Source: Peptoniphilus faecalis (lineage in GTDB: Bacteria > Bacillota > Clostridia > Tissierellales > Peptoniphilaceae). From it: DNA of 64,000 nucleotides. How positions within the stretch are numbered: position 1 is the first letter of the stretch; the number at the start of each line of letters is the position of its first letter. This document shows positions 36,838 through 45,650 of this stretch, in pieces. Below the pieces are notes generated by a model. The model worked only from the letters and a program-made list of their open reading frames with translations, was not told the origin of the DNA and searched no databases. The position numbers were made by a program, and so were the translations under genes. The stretch is from contig NZ_JABDSR010000002.1 in the NCBI RefSeq assembly GCF_012976305.1, positions 62,001 to 126,000 on the forward strand, in the 5' to 3' direction.

Positions 36838-37731
36838 ATGTTAATTAATATTTTTCACGGCATGATGATGGCAATAGCCGACTCCGTTCCTGGAGTGAGT
36901 GGCGGAACTATTGCCTTTATACTGGGATTTTATGATAAATTTATTGAATCCCTTCATGAATTCTTTAAAGGAGAAAAAGGTGGGAGAAAAGTTTCTTTTT
37001 TTTATCTCTTAAACTTGGGACTAGGCTGGCTATTTGGACTACTTCTTAGTATTTTTTTCTTGTCAGAATTATTCCAAAGTAAAATTTACTTTATGAGCTC
37101 TGTTTTTTTGGGACTAACTATTATGTCCCTTCCCTTTGTCATAAAAAGCGAAATAGAAATTTTAAAAAAGCATAAAGACAAATTTTATTTTATTTTTATT
37201 GGAATTTTTGTAGTTGCCCTTTTAGTTTATTTTAGGAGCAAGAGCAAACTCATAGGGAACTTTGACTTATTTAATCCAAATACCTTTGACTATTTTTATT
37301 TATTTATATCGGGAGCAGTGGCAATTTCTGCCATGGTTTTGCCAGGAATCTCTGGCTCATCAATACTTCTCATTGCAGGAGTTTACATTCCCATAGTAGA
37401 AGCTGTGGGTGAAGTTTTAAGATTTAATTTTGAAAAGATCATGTCCTTATTTGTAATGTCCCTGGGAATTTTATTTGGAATTTTTATGTCCATAAGAATT
37501 ATTAGAGATAAAATGAGAAAAAGCAGAGGAAAGATGCTCTACCTAATTATCGGCATGATTATAGGTTCTATTTATGCAATTGTAATGGGACCAACTACTA
37601 TAGGAGGAAATGCAGCATTAAGCACAGAAAACTTTAGCTTACTTGGATTTTTTATTGGAATAATAATTTTATTTATCTTAGAAATCATAAAGATTTTCAC
37701 AAGTACAAAAAAGAAAAGGACAGCGGAATAA
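36838..37731 (+). CDS. DUF368 family polyprenyl-phosphate translocase-like protein
   Basis: A 297-residue membrane protein with two copies of the family motif: DSVPGVSGGTIAFILGFYD near the N-terminus and VLPGISGSSILLIAGVY near residue 175. DUF368 proteins (PopT) have been implicated in returning undecaprenyl phosphate across the membrane during wall synthesis. The assignment to this family is strong; the transport role is by family. ATG 36838 follows GGAGG at 36829-36833; an in-frame ATG at 36811 lies upstream of that site and lacks one. Confidence 0.85.
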   Translation: MLINIFHGMMMAIADSVPGVSGGTIAFILGFYDKFIESLHEFFKGEKGGRKVSFFYLLNLGLGWLFGLLLSIFFLSELFQSKIYFMSSVFLGLTIMSLPFVIKSEIEILKKHKDKFYFIFIGIFVVALLVYFRSKSKLIGNFDLFNPNTFDYFYLFISGAVAISAMVLPGISGSSILLIAGVYIPIVEAVGEVLRFNFEKIMSLFVMSLGILFGIFMSIRIIRDKMRKSRGKMLYLIIGMIIGSIYAIVMGPTTIGGNAALSTENFSLLGFFIGIIILFILEIIKIFTSTKKKRTAE

Positions 37732-37818
37732 AAATTAACATTTATATAATATTTATGGAAAATTTTTACAAAGAAAATAAATATAGAAAAAATTGATTTA
37801 TTTTAAGGGAGTGATGAA

Positions 37819-38466
37819 ATGAAAGTAGGAGTATTTGCAGGAACTTTTGTCGACACTAGGATGGGAGTTGAACTTTTAAAGTCGAGAGGATTTGATACCC
37901 TTAGTTTTCCCATTTCAAAAAATCCAAAGGAGCAATCGCATCTTCAATATTATTCAAAGGATGAGCTAACAAATATTGTTGAAAAGAAAATAGTTGAGGC
38001 AAAAAATGAAGGTGCAGAAAAAATTTTTATCTATTGCAATTCTCTTTCAGCATCCCTTGATGTAGACAAATTAACTCAAAGTCAAAACATTGAAATTATA
38101 ACTCCCTTTGACTTTTACAAAAATCTCGACAATCGCTATAAAGACATAGTAATACTTGCAGCAAATTCAAAATCAGCCCATGGAATAGATAAAATAATCT
38201 CTGAGAAAATCTTTAGGAACACAATTTCCATTGGAATGCTTTCCATAGTTGAAGAAATTGAAAAGAAAACTTTGCCCGAAGATATTGTATCAAAGCTTGG
38301 TCTCAAGGAACTGTTTAAATTTTTTAATTCCATGGAAAAAAAGCCAGATGCAATAATTTTAGCTTGCACCCACTTTCCCTACATGAAAGAGGAGTTTAAA
38401 AAATTAACGAATATTGAAATTTTAGATCCCGCAGAGGACATGATTCACAAACTAAAATCAAAATAA
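37819..38466 (+). CDS. Aspartate/glutamate racemase-like protein
   Basis: A 215-residue protein of the Asp/Glu racemase fold. The two catalytic thiols are present: Cys73 in IYCNSLSAS and Cys183 in LACTHFPY, the latter followed by His185. VGVFAGTFVDTRMGVELL replaces the usual DSGxGG N-terminus, and the protein is about 50 residues shorter than typical MurI. It may therefore be a racemase of different specificity rather than the sole D-glutamate source. A GGGAGTG ribosome site precedes the ATG. Confidence 0.7.
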   Translation: MKVGVFAGTFVDTRMGVELLKSRGFDTLSFPISKNPKEQSHLQYYSKDELTNIVEKKIVEAKNEGAEKIFIYCNSLSASLDVDKLTQSQNIEIITPFDFYKNLDNRYKDIVILAANSKSAHGIDKIISEKIFRNTISIGMLSIVEEIEKKTLPEDIVSKLGLKELFKFFNSMEKKPDAIILACTHFPYMKEEFKKLTNIEILDPAEDMIHKLKSK

Positions 38467-38479
38467 AAGAGCTCTTTTT

Positions 38480-39030
38480 TGTGGTAACCCCATAAAGCTG
38501 GACCAAATACCAGAGAGAATTTATAATTTTCTCTGATGTTTTTTATGTGTGTATAAGCTTTTTTACTTTAAAGTTTCTATTTATTTTATTATCTGCGTTT
38601 GACATATTTGAAGACCTCCTCTATCTTTTTTAGTTTTAGTCTCTCAATTGCTTATTCTCTAAATTCTTTTACCCATCTAGCTATCATGGGTAGATTATTG
38701 ATTTTAAGTTCATTTGCTAGACTTTTATAAGACATTTATCCTGTTAAGCACAAGTTTACAGTATCTAGCTTAAATTCTAAAGTATACTTATTATTTTTTC
38801 TTATTACTTCCAGTCCTTCATAGCCTTGTGATTTGTATGTATTTACCCATCTTTTTATTCCTGATTCTGATGGTATATTATATTTTTTGCGAGTGATGTG
38901 TATCCTATGTTACCTTCCATATATTCTTTTGCTATTTTGCTTTTAAATTCTAAATTGTATTTTGACATTAAAAAACTGACCTTCTTTAGTTGGTTTTTTA
39001 AGTCCAACTTTTGGGGTCAGTTCAGTTCCT
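38480..39030 (-). mobile_element. IS3-family (IS150-like) element remnant with both ends, OrfA decayed, OrfB deleted
   Basis: The minus strand begins GAACTGACCCCAAAAGTTGG and ends TGGTCCAGCTTTATGGGGTTACC; read inward, the plus-strand end GGTAACCCCATAAAGCTGG resembles the first, giving an inverted pair. Between them lies OrfA: a start at about 38968 reading MSKYNLEFKSKIAKEYMEG, a one-base deletion after SLA, then GIKRWVNTYKSQGYEGLE and SLANELKI with in-frame stops. OrfB is missing. The right end is close to the copy at 18632. Confidence 0.8.
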
Positions 39031-39062
39031 CTCCTTTTTATCAGTTTTATATTATATTTAGA

Positions 39063-40346
39063 CTAAAGTCCCAATATATTTGGTATGATTGTAATTATAT
39101 TCGGAACAAAAGCGAATAACAATACTGATATCAGTTCAATTATTAAAAATGGCATTACACCTTTAACTATATCGTTGAATTTTAGTCCTGTTATTGATTG
39201 TGCTGTAAACAAATTATAACCAAACGGTGGAGTAACATATCCTATTACTAAATTAATTACAAAAATCATTCCTAAGTGAAGTGGATCTATTCCAAGTTCT
39301 ATACCAAAAGGAACTAATACAGGAGCTAAAATAATTATTGCTGCCACAGTATCCATCAATGCACCAACAAAGAATAATAATATCATCAAAACAATTAAAT
39401 ATGAATATTTCGTAGTTATATATGAACCTAAAATATTTGTCACCATGTTACCAAAATTATTAACTGACATTATCCAAGATAGCAAATTTGCAGCACCCAT
39501 TATAATTCCAACCATTGCAGCAGTCTCCATAGCTTTAAGTAATGCTTCTGGTAAATCTTTTATTTTTATTTCGCGATAAATAAAAATACCAAGCAATAAT
39601 GCATAAACAACTCCTACTGCAGCAGCTTCTGTTGGGGTGAATATTCCTGAATATATACCTCCTAATATTATTAATGGCAATAATAATGCACCTAACGCTG
39701 ACCATGTGTTTTTTAGTAATCTTATAAAACTAAATTTCTCCCTGTTCTTTAGTATGTCTGGCTTATTCTTTATAAGAATAAAATTAACCATTATTAGGAG
39801 TAACATCATGACTATTCCCGGAAGAATACCAGCAATAAACATTTTAGGTATGGATAACCCCATTGTAACCCCATATATAATCATAGGGATACTAGGCGGT
39901 ATTATTGGACCTAGTGCTCCACCCGCTGCAACCATTCCAGATGCTGTCTTTTTATCATATCCAGCTTTATTTAATGAAGGTATCATTATAGAACCAATAG
40001 CAGCAACAGTTGCTGGTCCAGAGCCAGTTAGGGCAGCAAAAATTGCACAAGATACAATTGTTACTACTCCTAAACCTCCTGGAATCCAGCCCATTAAAGC
40101 ATCTGCCCAATTTATCATTCTCTTGGAAATTCCTCCCCTATCCATTAATTCTCCCACTAATACAAATAGCGGAATAGCAAGTAAAGGAAAAGAATCTAGA
40201 CCAGTTGTCATCCTTTGGCTAACTAATAAAAGAGGCTTAATCCCAGTTGCTGTTAAAAACATAGCTCCCGACCCTAAAATTGATAAATATACTGGCAACC
40301 CTATAAAAATTAAAGCGAACATTACAATAAACATAATACCTATCAT
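39063..40346 (-). CDS. dctM: TRAP transporter large permease (DctM type)
   Basis: A 427-residue integral membrane protein with about 12 helices. TGSGPATVAAIGSIMIPSLNKAGYD and GALGPIIPPSIPMIIYG are conserved DctM segments, and FVINLVIGYVTPPFGYNLF is the C-terminal signature. It moves the carboxylate delivered by the binding protein using a Na+ gradient. It overlaps the small permease gene by four bases (ATGA). The gene ends about 30 bp from a decayed IS, with no clear terminator of its own. Confidence 0.92.
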   Translation of the reverse strand: MIGIMFIVMFALIFIGLPVYLSILGSGAMFLTATGIKPLLLVSQRMTTGLDSFPLLAIPLFVLVGELMDRGGISKRMINWADALMGWIPGGLGVVTIVSCAIFAALTGSGPATVAAIGSIMIPSLNKAGYDKKTASGMVAAGGALGPIIPPSIPMIIYGVTMGLSIPKMFIAGILPGIVMMLLLIMVNFILIKNKPDILKNREKFSFIRLLKNTWSALGALLLPLIILGGIYSGIFTPTEAAAVGVVYALLLGIFIYREIKIKDLPEALLKAMETAAMVGIIMGAANLLSWIMSVNNFGNMVTNILGSYITTKYSYLIVLMILLFFVGALMDTVAAIIILAPVLVPFGIELGIDPLHLGMIFVINLVIGYVTPPFGYNLFTAQSITGLKFNDIVKGVMPFLIIELISVLLFAFVPNIITIIPNILGL

Positions 40347-40816
40347 TTAATCACCTCCATATTATGTGAAGAATAAATGTCATAAATAGAATAAAAAATT
40401 AATAATGTTCCAAAGACAGGTGCTGCTCCGTAAACAAAACTCATGCTAATCCTAAGTGCTGGACTTAATTGAGTTCTAACTGCCCAAGCAACTCTAGAAC
40501 CGTAAAATAAAAGTATTAAACCAATAATTATTGACAATAAATTGACAATTTTCCTTAATAATAATTGTTTTTCAACACTTAAATTGTCAGTTATAACACT
40601 TACAGTAGCATTGCTTTTATTTTTTGTACATAAAATTGCCCCAAGCATATTTGCCCATATAAAAGTATACCTAGCTAATTCTTCTGTCCAAGATAAAGAT
40701 GAATTTAGTACAAATCTAGTAAAAACTTGAAGAACACATGATGCCACCAAAATGCTAAAAACAATCACTATTGCAAACTTTAAAAATTTAGTTACAACGT
40801 TATATGCTTTTTCCAT
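40343..40816 (-). CDS. dctQ: TRAP transporter small permease (DctQ type)
   Basis: A 157-residue protein with four helices, the standard DctQ topology. RFVLNSSLSWTEELARYTFIWANMLGA contains the conserved WxEExxRxxFxW signature. It forms the membrane complex with the large permease encoded downstream. A GGAG-type site precedes it, and it lies 14 bp after the binding-protein gene in the operon. Confidence 0.9.
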   Translation of the reverse strand: MEKAYNVVTKFLKFAIVIVFSILVASCVLQVFTRFVLNSSLSWTEELARYTFIWANMLGAILCTKNKSNATVSVITDNLSVEKQLLLRKIVNLLSIIIGLILLFYGSRVAWAVRTQLSPALRISMSFVYGAAPVFGTLLIFYSIYDIYSSHNMEVIK

Positions 40817-40830
40817 AATTTTCTCCTTTC

Positions 40831-41826
40831 TTAGAAATTAAGTTCTTTTTTCAATTCATCTAAGTATTTTTTACCTATTCCTTCAGCTCTTTTATCGTAA
40901 AAATCTTCAAAAGCTTTTTGAAAAGCCTCTTTATCGACATCTCTAACAATTGTCATTCCTTTTGCTTGCATCTCATCTAACATCTCAGGTTCTAACTTTG
41001 CATTACTTATTCTTGTAGCTTCCCCAGCTTCAATAGCTGCTTTTTTCACAATTTCCTGTTCTTTTAAATCCAATTTATCATAGACATTTTTTGAAACACA
41101 AAGAATTAAAGGAGAATAAAAATGTCCCGTCATATTTATATATTTTGCAATATCTGCAAACCCATTTGTATAAATTACACTGACTGGTATATCTAAACCA
41201 TCAATAGTACCTTGTTGCAAACCAGTTATTGTTTCCGACCACGCCATAGGGACTGCATTAGTACCCAGTTCTTGATATGTCGCAATATATGTATCTGTCT
41301 CCATACACCTTATTTTTAATCCTTGGAAATCTTCAGGTTTTTTTACTTCATCTTTTAGAGTAACTAAATGTCGAAATCCTCCTTCACCATAGGCAAGTCC
41401 TTCTATACCATATTCTTCATATCCTTTTAATATCTCATTTCCAATTTTTCCGTTTAAAACTTTAGCTGCTTCTTTTCCATCTTTAAAAATAAAGGGTAAG
41501 TCAAAAAGTCCTGCTTGGGGTATGTAACCGCTTATATACGCATTCGTCATTATAGCCATATCTGTTGTTCCTATTTGCATTCCTGTAAACATTTCCCCTT
41601 CTTGTCCCAATTGTCCTGATCCTTTTACGTCTATTATTATATTTCCATTTGTTTTTTCTTTTACTAGATCGGAAAATGTTTTTGCAAATATATAATAAGG
41701 ATCATTTTCTACTGGAGCAGTAGTAAACCCAATTTGAAATACTTTTTCCCCACTATCTTGTTTTGAACATCCCACTAACATAAAAAGACATATTATTGCT
41801 AAAAATATTCTAATTATCCTTTTCAT
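40831..41826 (-). CDS. dctP: TRAP transporter substrate-binding lipoprotein (DctP type)
   Basis: A 331-residue protein with a lipoprotein signal: hydrophobic residues 5-18, then lipobox LVGC and Cys20. The DctP fold is recognisable from IGTTDMAIMTNAYI, the GLKIRCMETDTYIATYQELG segment that includes the arginine which usually salt-bridges the ligand carboxylate, and VPMAWSETITGLQQGTIDGLD. It captures an organic acid outside the cell. The neighbouring DUF6282 protein is probably the first enzyme acting on that substrate, which is otherwise unknown. Confidence 0.92.
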   Translation of the reverse strand: MKRIIRIFLAIICLFMLVGCSKQDSGEKVFQIGFTTAPVENDPYYIFAKTFSDLVKEKTNGNIIIDVKGSGQLGQEGEMFTGMQIGTTDMAIMTNAYISGYIPQAGLFDLPFIFKDGKEAAKVLNGKIGNEILKGYEEYGIEGLAYGEGGFRHLVTLKDEVKKPEDFQGLKIRCMETDTYIATYQELGTNAVPMAWSETITGLQQGTIDGLDIPVSVIYTNGFADIAKYINMTGHFYSPLILCVSKNVYDKLDLKEQEIVKKAAIEAGEATRISNAKLEPEMLDEMQAKGMTIVRDVDKEAFQKAFEDFYDKRAEGIGKKYLDELKKELNF

Positions 41827-41827
41827 T

Positions 41828-42679
41828 TTATACTCCCTTCACAATAAACTCTGGCGTTGATTTTAACATCTTTTTTATACTCTTGTTATCAACTCCTTTT
41901 TCAATAAGAAATTCAATACAATCAACTAATGATTCAAAAGGCGGTTTTTTTCTATAATATCCCCTATCTGTCGTTATAAATATATTATTAAAATCTAATC
42001 TATTCATAACACTTAAAAATTCATCTGTGGTACAATCTCCGTCATCTAAATTTGCCCAAACTTTTTCTATAAAAACGCCCTTTTCCCCCAACTCAATCTG
42101 AATATCAGTTGGGATTTTTGTTCTATTCCAATCTGGATGAGTTAAAACTACTTTTACTTTTTCCCTAATTGCATAATCGCATACTTTTAAACTTTCTTCT
42201 AAACTAATATGGCCTGTTGCTAGAGTTGCATCATATTTTTTTACAACTTCAACTACTTCCTTAAAGCTACTTGTAAGATTTCCATCATTGTCAATTACCG
42301 AAAGTCCTTCCCTTTCAAAAAAGTCGCCCTTCATATTTCCATACATTAATGAATTTTTGGCATCTCTAGTTGGTAACCATACAATTTTAGCTCCCATTTT
42401 AAATGCACTCTCACAAGCATAAGGATTAATACCTCCTACTGTAGTATTTAGAACAACACCTCCATATGCTCTTGTATGAAAATCAAAATGTTCGTTTATC
42501 AATTCTGCTCTTCCGCTTGTTGGTTCGTAATGATTTTTTATTAAAATTCCTGCCATTTTATATGTACTTGCTTTTTTAATTAAGTCAATATCATCAATTG
42601 ATCTTTTAACATGAGAAGGTGCTGAATGAACATGTAAATCAAATGAATCTTCAATAATTTCTTTTATTGAATCTCTCAT
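41828..42679 (-). CDS. DUF6282-type amidohydrolase-like metalloenzyme
   Basis: A 283-residue TIM-barrel-type protein. FDLHVHSAP supplies the HxH metal motif at strand 1; later KNHYEPT, GHISLEES, LTHPDWNR and TTDRGY provide further His/Asp ligands in the order expected of metal-dependent amidohydrolases. I recognise it as similar to DUF6282 proteins, which lack an assigned reaction. It is the first gene of the TRAP operon, one base before dctP, and is divergent from a LysR regulator. It therefore most likely hydrolyses the imported compound. Its name is uncertain; the metal site is visible. Confidence 0.65.
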   Translation of the reverse strand: MRDSIKEIIEDSFDLHVHSAPSHVKRSIDDIDLIKKASTYKMAGILIKNHYEPTSGRAELINEHFDFHTRAYGGVVLNTTVGGINPYACESAFKMGAKIVWLPTRDAKNSLMYGNMKGDFFEREGLSVIDNDGNLTSSFKEVVEVVKKYDATLATGHISLEESLKVCDYAIREKVKVVLTHPDWNRTKIPTDIQIELGEKGVFIEKVWANLDDGDCTTDEFLSVMNRLDFNNIFITTDRGYYRKKPPFESLVDCIEFLIEKGVDNKSIKKMLKSTPEFIVKGV

Positions 42680-42725
42680 ATTAATTCCTCCCTATTTAAT
42701 ATAAACTTTAACAGTGTTTTAAGTA

Positions 42726-42778
42726 AAAATAAAACAAGTATATTTTTAAAATTAACAATATTTTACTTGTTTTATTTT
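42726..42778. promoter_or_regulatory. 15-bp inverted repeat between the TRAP operon and lysR
   Basis: AAAATAAAACAAGTA (42726-42740) and TACTTGTTTTATTTT (42764-42778) are perfect inverted arms separated by 23 bp in the divergent promoter region. A LysR-type dimer-of-dimers or looped site is plausible. Confidence 0.55.
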
Positions 42779-42894
42779 GCTTTATCATGATATACTATTG
42801 TCATACAAATAATTTGTTTTAATTATTTAATGTTAAATCAATTAAATTCTTGTTTTTATTATTATTTGTAAATATTTATATTGTGTAGTGTATT

Positions 42895-43824
42895 ATGACT
42901 CAGAATCAAAAAATTTTTTTATTAGTTGCTGAAACTTTAAGTATAAGTAAAGCAGCTAAGAGAGCTTTTGTAACTCAACAATGTGTTAGTGATCATATAA
43001 AAAGAATTGAAGATGAGCTTGGTACTAAACTATTTCACAGAAAACCATATATGCATCTAACTCCTGCGGGAGAGATGGTCTTTAATTCTTTAAATAATAT
43101 TGCTTTAATAGAAAAAAACCTTATTAAAAATATTTCTGATTTTTCAAACGAAAGAAAAGGTTCTTTTTCTGTTGGGATGAGTACTACAAGATCTAAATTA
43201 TTGATACCTTCATTGCTAAAAAGGTATCATGAACTATTTCCCAACGTAGAAATTACTTTTTTTAGTGGAGACACAAAGATACTTGAAAAAAAGTTACTAC
43301 AAAATAAATTGGATATTTTTTTAGGAATAAATACAAACTTAAATTTAGGTCTTAATATTGAACATGTTTGTGAAGATTTTTTATATTTAGTAATCAATAA
43401 AAAAATGTTTTTAAAATATTTCTCACAATATGATATTAAAAATTTTAAAAAAGGCGTTGATTTAAAATATTTTGATAAAATACCTATGACTTTCTATAAT
43501 GATACTGGTGCATTAAATATGCTTTTACAGCAACACTTAATAACTCATGGCATAAAGCTAAACAATGTCGTGTGTCACACTAGTGAGTGTGATGTTCAAA
43601 TTGATTTGTGCTTAAATAATGTTACGTCTGCTATTGTTCCAAAAATGTTAGCAAATAGTTTTTTACATAATAATGATATTTATTTTTTCCCTATTAAGGA
43701 CTTTAATTATCCTCTTCGTGTAGATATTGTTTCAAACCCATATTTAGAAAAACCATTGTATTTAGATGCCTTTATTTCACTATTAAAAGAAGAGCTGCTA
43801 GAATTTTCTAGAAATACTATATAA
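42895..43824 (+). CDS. LysR-family transcriptional regulator
   Basis: A 309-residue protein. Residues 1-60 form the LysR winged HTH (AETLSISKAAKRAFVTQQCVSDHIKRIEDELG, then LFHRKPYMHLTPAGE). Residues ~90-300 form the periplasmic-binding-like effector domain (STTRSKLLIPSLLKRYHELFPNVEI). It is divergent from the DUF6282-TRAP operon, a classical arrangement for a regulator of its neighbour, and the inverted repeat between them is the obvious target. The gene is noticeably more AT-rich than most neighbours, consistent with acquisition of the module. The start has no strong ribosome site. Confidence 0.87.
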   Translation: MTQNQKIFLLVAETLSISKAAKRAFVTQQCVSDHIKRIEDELGTKLFHRKPYMHLTPAGEMVFNSLNNIALIEKNLIKNISDFSNERKGSFSVGMSTTRSKLLIPSLLKRYHELFPNVEITFFSGDTKILEKKLLQNKLDIFLGINTNLNLGLNIEHVCEDFLYLVINKKMFLKYFSQYDIKNFKKGVDLKYFDKIPMTFYNDTGALNMLLQQHLITHGIKLNNVVCHTSECDVQIDLCLNNVTSAIVPKMLANSFLHNNDIYFFPIKDFNYPLRVDIVSNPYLEKPLYLDAFISLLKEELLEFSRNTI

Positions 43825-43876
43825 AAAAAGTGATGAGCAAAATAGACAATTCTATTTTGCTCATCACTTTTTTTGT
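43823..43876. terminator. Strong terminator after lysR
   Basis: AAAAAAAGTGATGAGCAAAA with its complement TTTTGCTCATCACTTTTTTT forms a perfect ~23-bp stem with an ACAATT loop, flanked by A and T runs. It can stop transcripts from both directions. Confidence 0.93.
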
Positions 43877-43995
43877 TAAATATTTGAATTTAGCCATTAT
43901 ATTTTCCGATTTAAAAAAATATTTTAGATAGATTTTTCCAATTTTCCTTAAAAATGGGGACACTTAATAAAGCTATGCTTTTGAAATTTTTTTTC

Positions 43996-44624
43996 TTATA
44001 CAGCTTTGTATTTTATGATTTCTAAGTTCTTTTTTGTTATTTTTGATGCTAATTTATTTAGGTTTAAGGCTATTGATATGAGATTTATTTCACTTATTAC
44101 ATTCGCTTTTCCTTTATGATGGAATCTATTATAGGATAAACCATCTTTTATTTTGGAGAATGCTCCTTCTGCTTGGATCGATCTGTTTATTCTTTCTTCT
44201 ATTCCTTCTTTTGATGTTATATTTTTAAGGATTTTTCTCTATATTTTTGAAAGGTTTCTGATATATATTCCTTTTGTTTTTGTCCATTTGTATTCCAATC
44301 AAAGCATCGATATGTCTTTGTTGTCGATATGTATCCACTTTTCTTTTTTGTATGTTTGTCTTTACATCTTATGTATTCTTTTCCCTCTGGTGATATGTAT
44401 TTGTCTTGTTTTTCAACATATATTAGGCTATTTCTAAACTCCATGTCTTTTTTGTATTTTCTTGTTTTTGATTTTTTATAGTTTGATGGTTTTATGTATG
44501 AGTCTAATCCTTTTTCTGCTAAGAATACATAGTTTTCTTCGTTTTCATATCCTGCATCTGCTACTATTTTATTTAGTTTGTTTGGATATTTGTCTAATAG
44601 ATTTGTTAGGAATGGTTTTTGTAA
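43996..44624 (-). pseudogene. IS1182-family transposase, C-terminal fragment
   Basis: About 209 codons in a frame open to the stop, with at most minor damage. Visible motifs are NKIVADAGYENEENY, GLDSYIKPSNYKKSK, the GYISTTKTYRCFDW region, the catalytic-domain EERINRSIQAEGAFSKIKDG and RFHHKGKANVISEISLI. The last contains the final Glu region of the DDE site. The N-terminal ~250 residues are absent on this side of the inserted element. Confidence 0.75.
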
Positions 44625-45550
44625 TGTGATAAGACATATGTTACAGAAATAAAAAAATAGAGAGGTACTTTTGATACAATATAAATAAGCATAAAAAAGT
44701 ATCGAAAGGAGCCTCTCTATGTCAATAATAACAGAAGAAATGAGATTTCGTCAAATAATATGTGAATATGCACTTAAACATGGCGTTACTAAAGCCACAA
44801 GAAGATATCATACTAATCGTCAATTTGTATATAGACAGTTAAAAAATAAAGTAGAAATGTAAGAAGCCTAGCATTAAAATCTAGACGCCCAAAAACAAGC
44901 CCACAAAAAAGAAGAATTAGAATTAATTGAAAGAAAGTATAAAGAAATTGGGATCTAAGGATTAGCAGAAGAATATGTTAGAAGCAAATCAAAAGGCTAT
45001 GAAAGATCTTTTGGAAGAATGTGTAGACAAATACGTAATATGGATTTAAAAAGCCTAAAATCAAGAGTCAAAGCTATACAAGAGATGGAAAATATCCCGG
45101 AGAAAAAGTACAAATAGACATAAAATATGTACCTGGAGCCTATATAAAATTCCCCACATATGGAAACAAATATTATCAAATAACAGCAATAGACGAATAT
45201 TCCAGAAAAAGAATATTAAAAATAGTAAAAGAAAAAAGCACTTATGAAACTTCAAAATTTTTGGAAACATTAGAAAGAGAAATGGGCTTTAAAATAAATA
45301 CAATACAAGTAGATAACGGGTATGAATTTGTCAATGATCCCGAAAAAACAAATAAAACATCTATATTTCAAAAGTCGCAGACAAAATGGAAAAGTAGAAA
45401 GAAGTCATAGAGAAGATGAAAAAATATAATAGCACAGCAAATATGTACTGAATTTCAAGAGTCTAAATGAAATAATAAGAGAATATAATCTTCAAAAAGC
45501 TTTTGAAGTAATTGTATCAAAGTACAAAAAGTGTAACATATGTCTTGACA
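44625..45550 (+). mobile_element. IS481/IS3-like insertion sequence, about 0.93 kb, decayed
   Basis: The ends match as inverted repeats: TGTGATAAGACATATGTTACA on the left and TGTCAAGACATATGTTACA read inward from the right, sharing AAGACATATGTTACA exactly. A single transposase frame lies between. In the leader (44663-44718) AGAGAGG...GATAC pairs with GTATC...CCTCTCT, a hairpin that would hide the transposase ribosome site in read-through transcripts. Confidence 0.8.
44719..45527 (+). pseudogene. IS481-like DDE transposase pseudogene
   Basis: ATG 44719 follows AAAGGA. The protein starts MSIITEEMRFRQIICEYALK with an HTH (VTKATRRYHTNRQFVYRQLK) and continues in shifted frames into an rve-type integrase core: EKVQIDIKYVPGAYIKF, YYQITAIDEYSRKRILKIV and TIQVDNGYEFVND, which include the two catalytic Asp residues. 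A diverged KVERSHRED-like segment follows with the Glu. Several stops and frameshifts interrupt it, so the element is dead. Confidence 0.8.
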
Positions 45551-45551
45551 G

Positions 45552-45650
45552 TTAAGAATATATTTCTGTATTAAAATTTATTTTTAATTGAATTGTATTA
45601 GCGATTAATGTATTATTAATTAGCGATACAGTGTTTGTATATTTGTTCAT
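45552..45650 (-). pseudogene. IS1182-family transposase, N-terminal fragment
   Basis: On the minus strand an ATG at 45650 opens a 32-codon frame (MNKYTNTVSLINN..., then NTIQLKINFNTEIYS) ending at the IS481-like element. Position after the IS1182 terminal repeat and promoter, and the QLxLxxNxxI pattern, mark it as the missing start of the transposase found at 43996-44624. Confidence 0.6.

Noticed and set aside
43977-44640. Plus-strand open frames in the IS1182 region (for example 44153-44437)
   Set aside because: They are antisense to a recognisable transposase C-terminus and have no ribosome sites.
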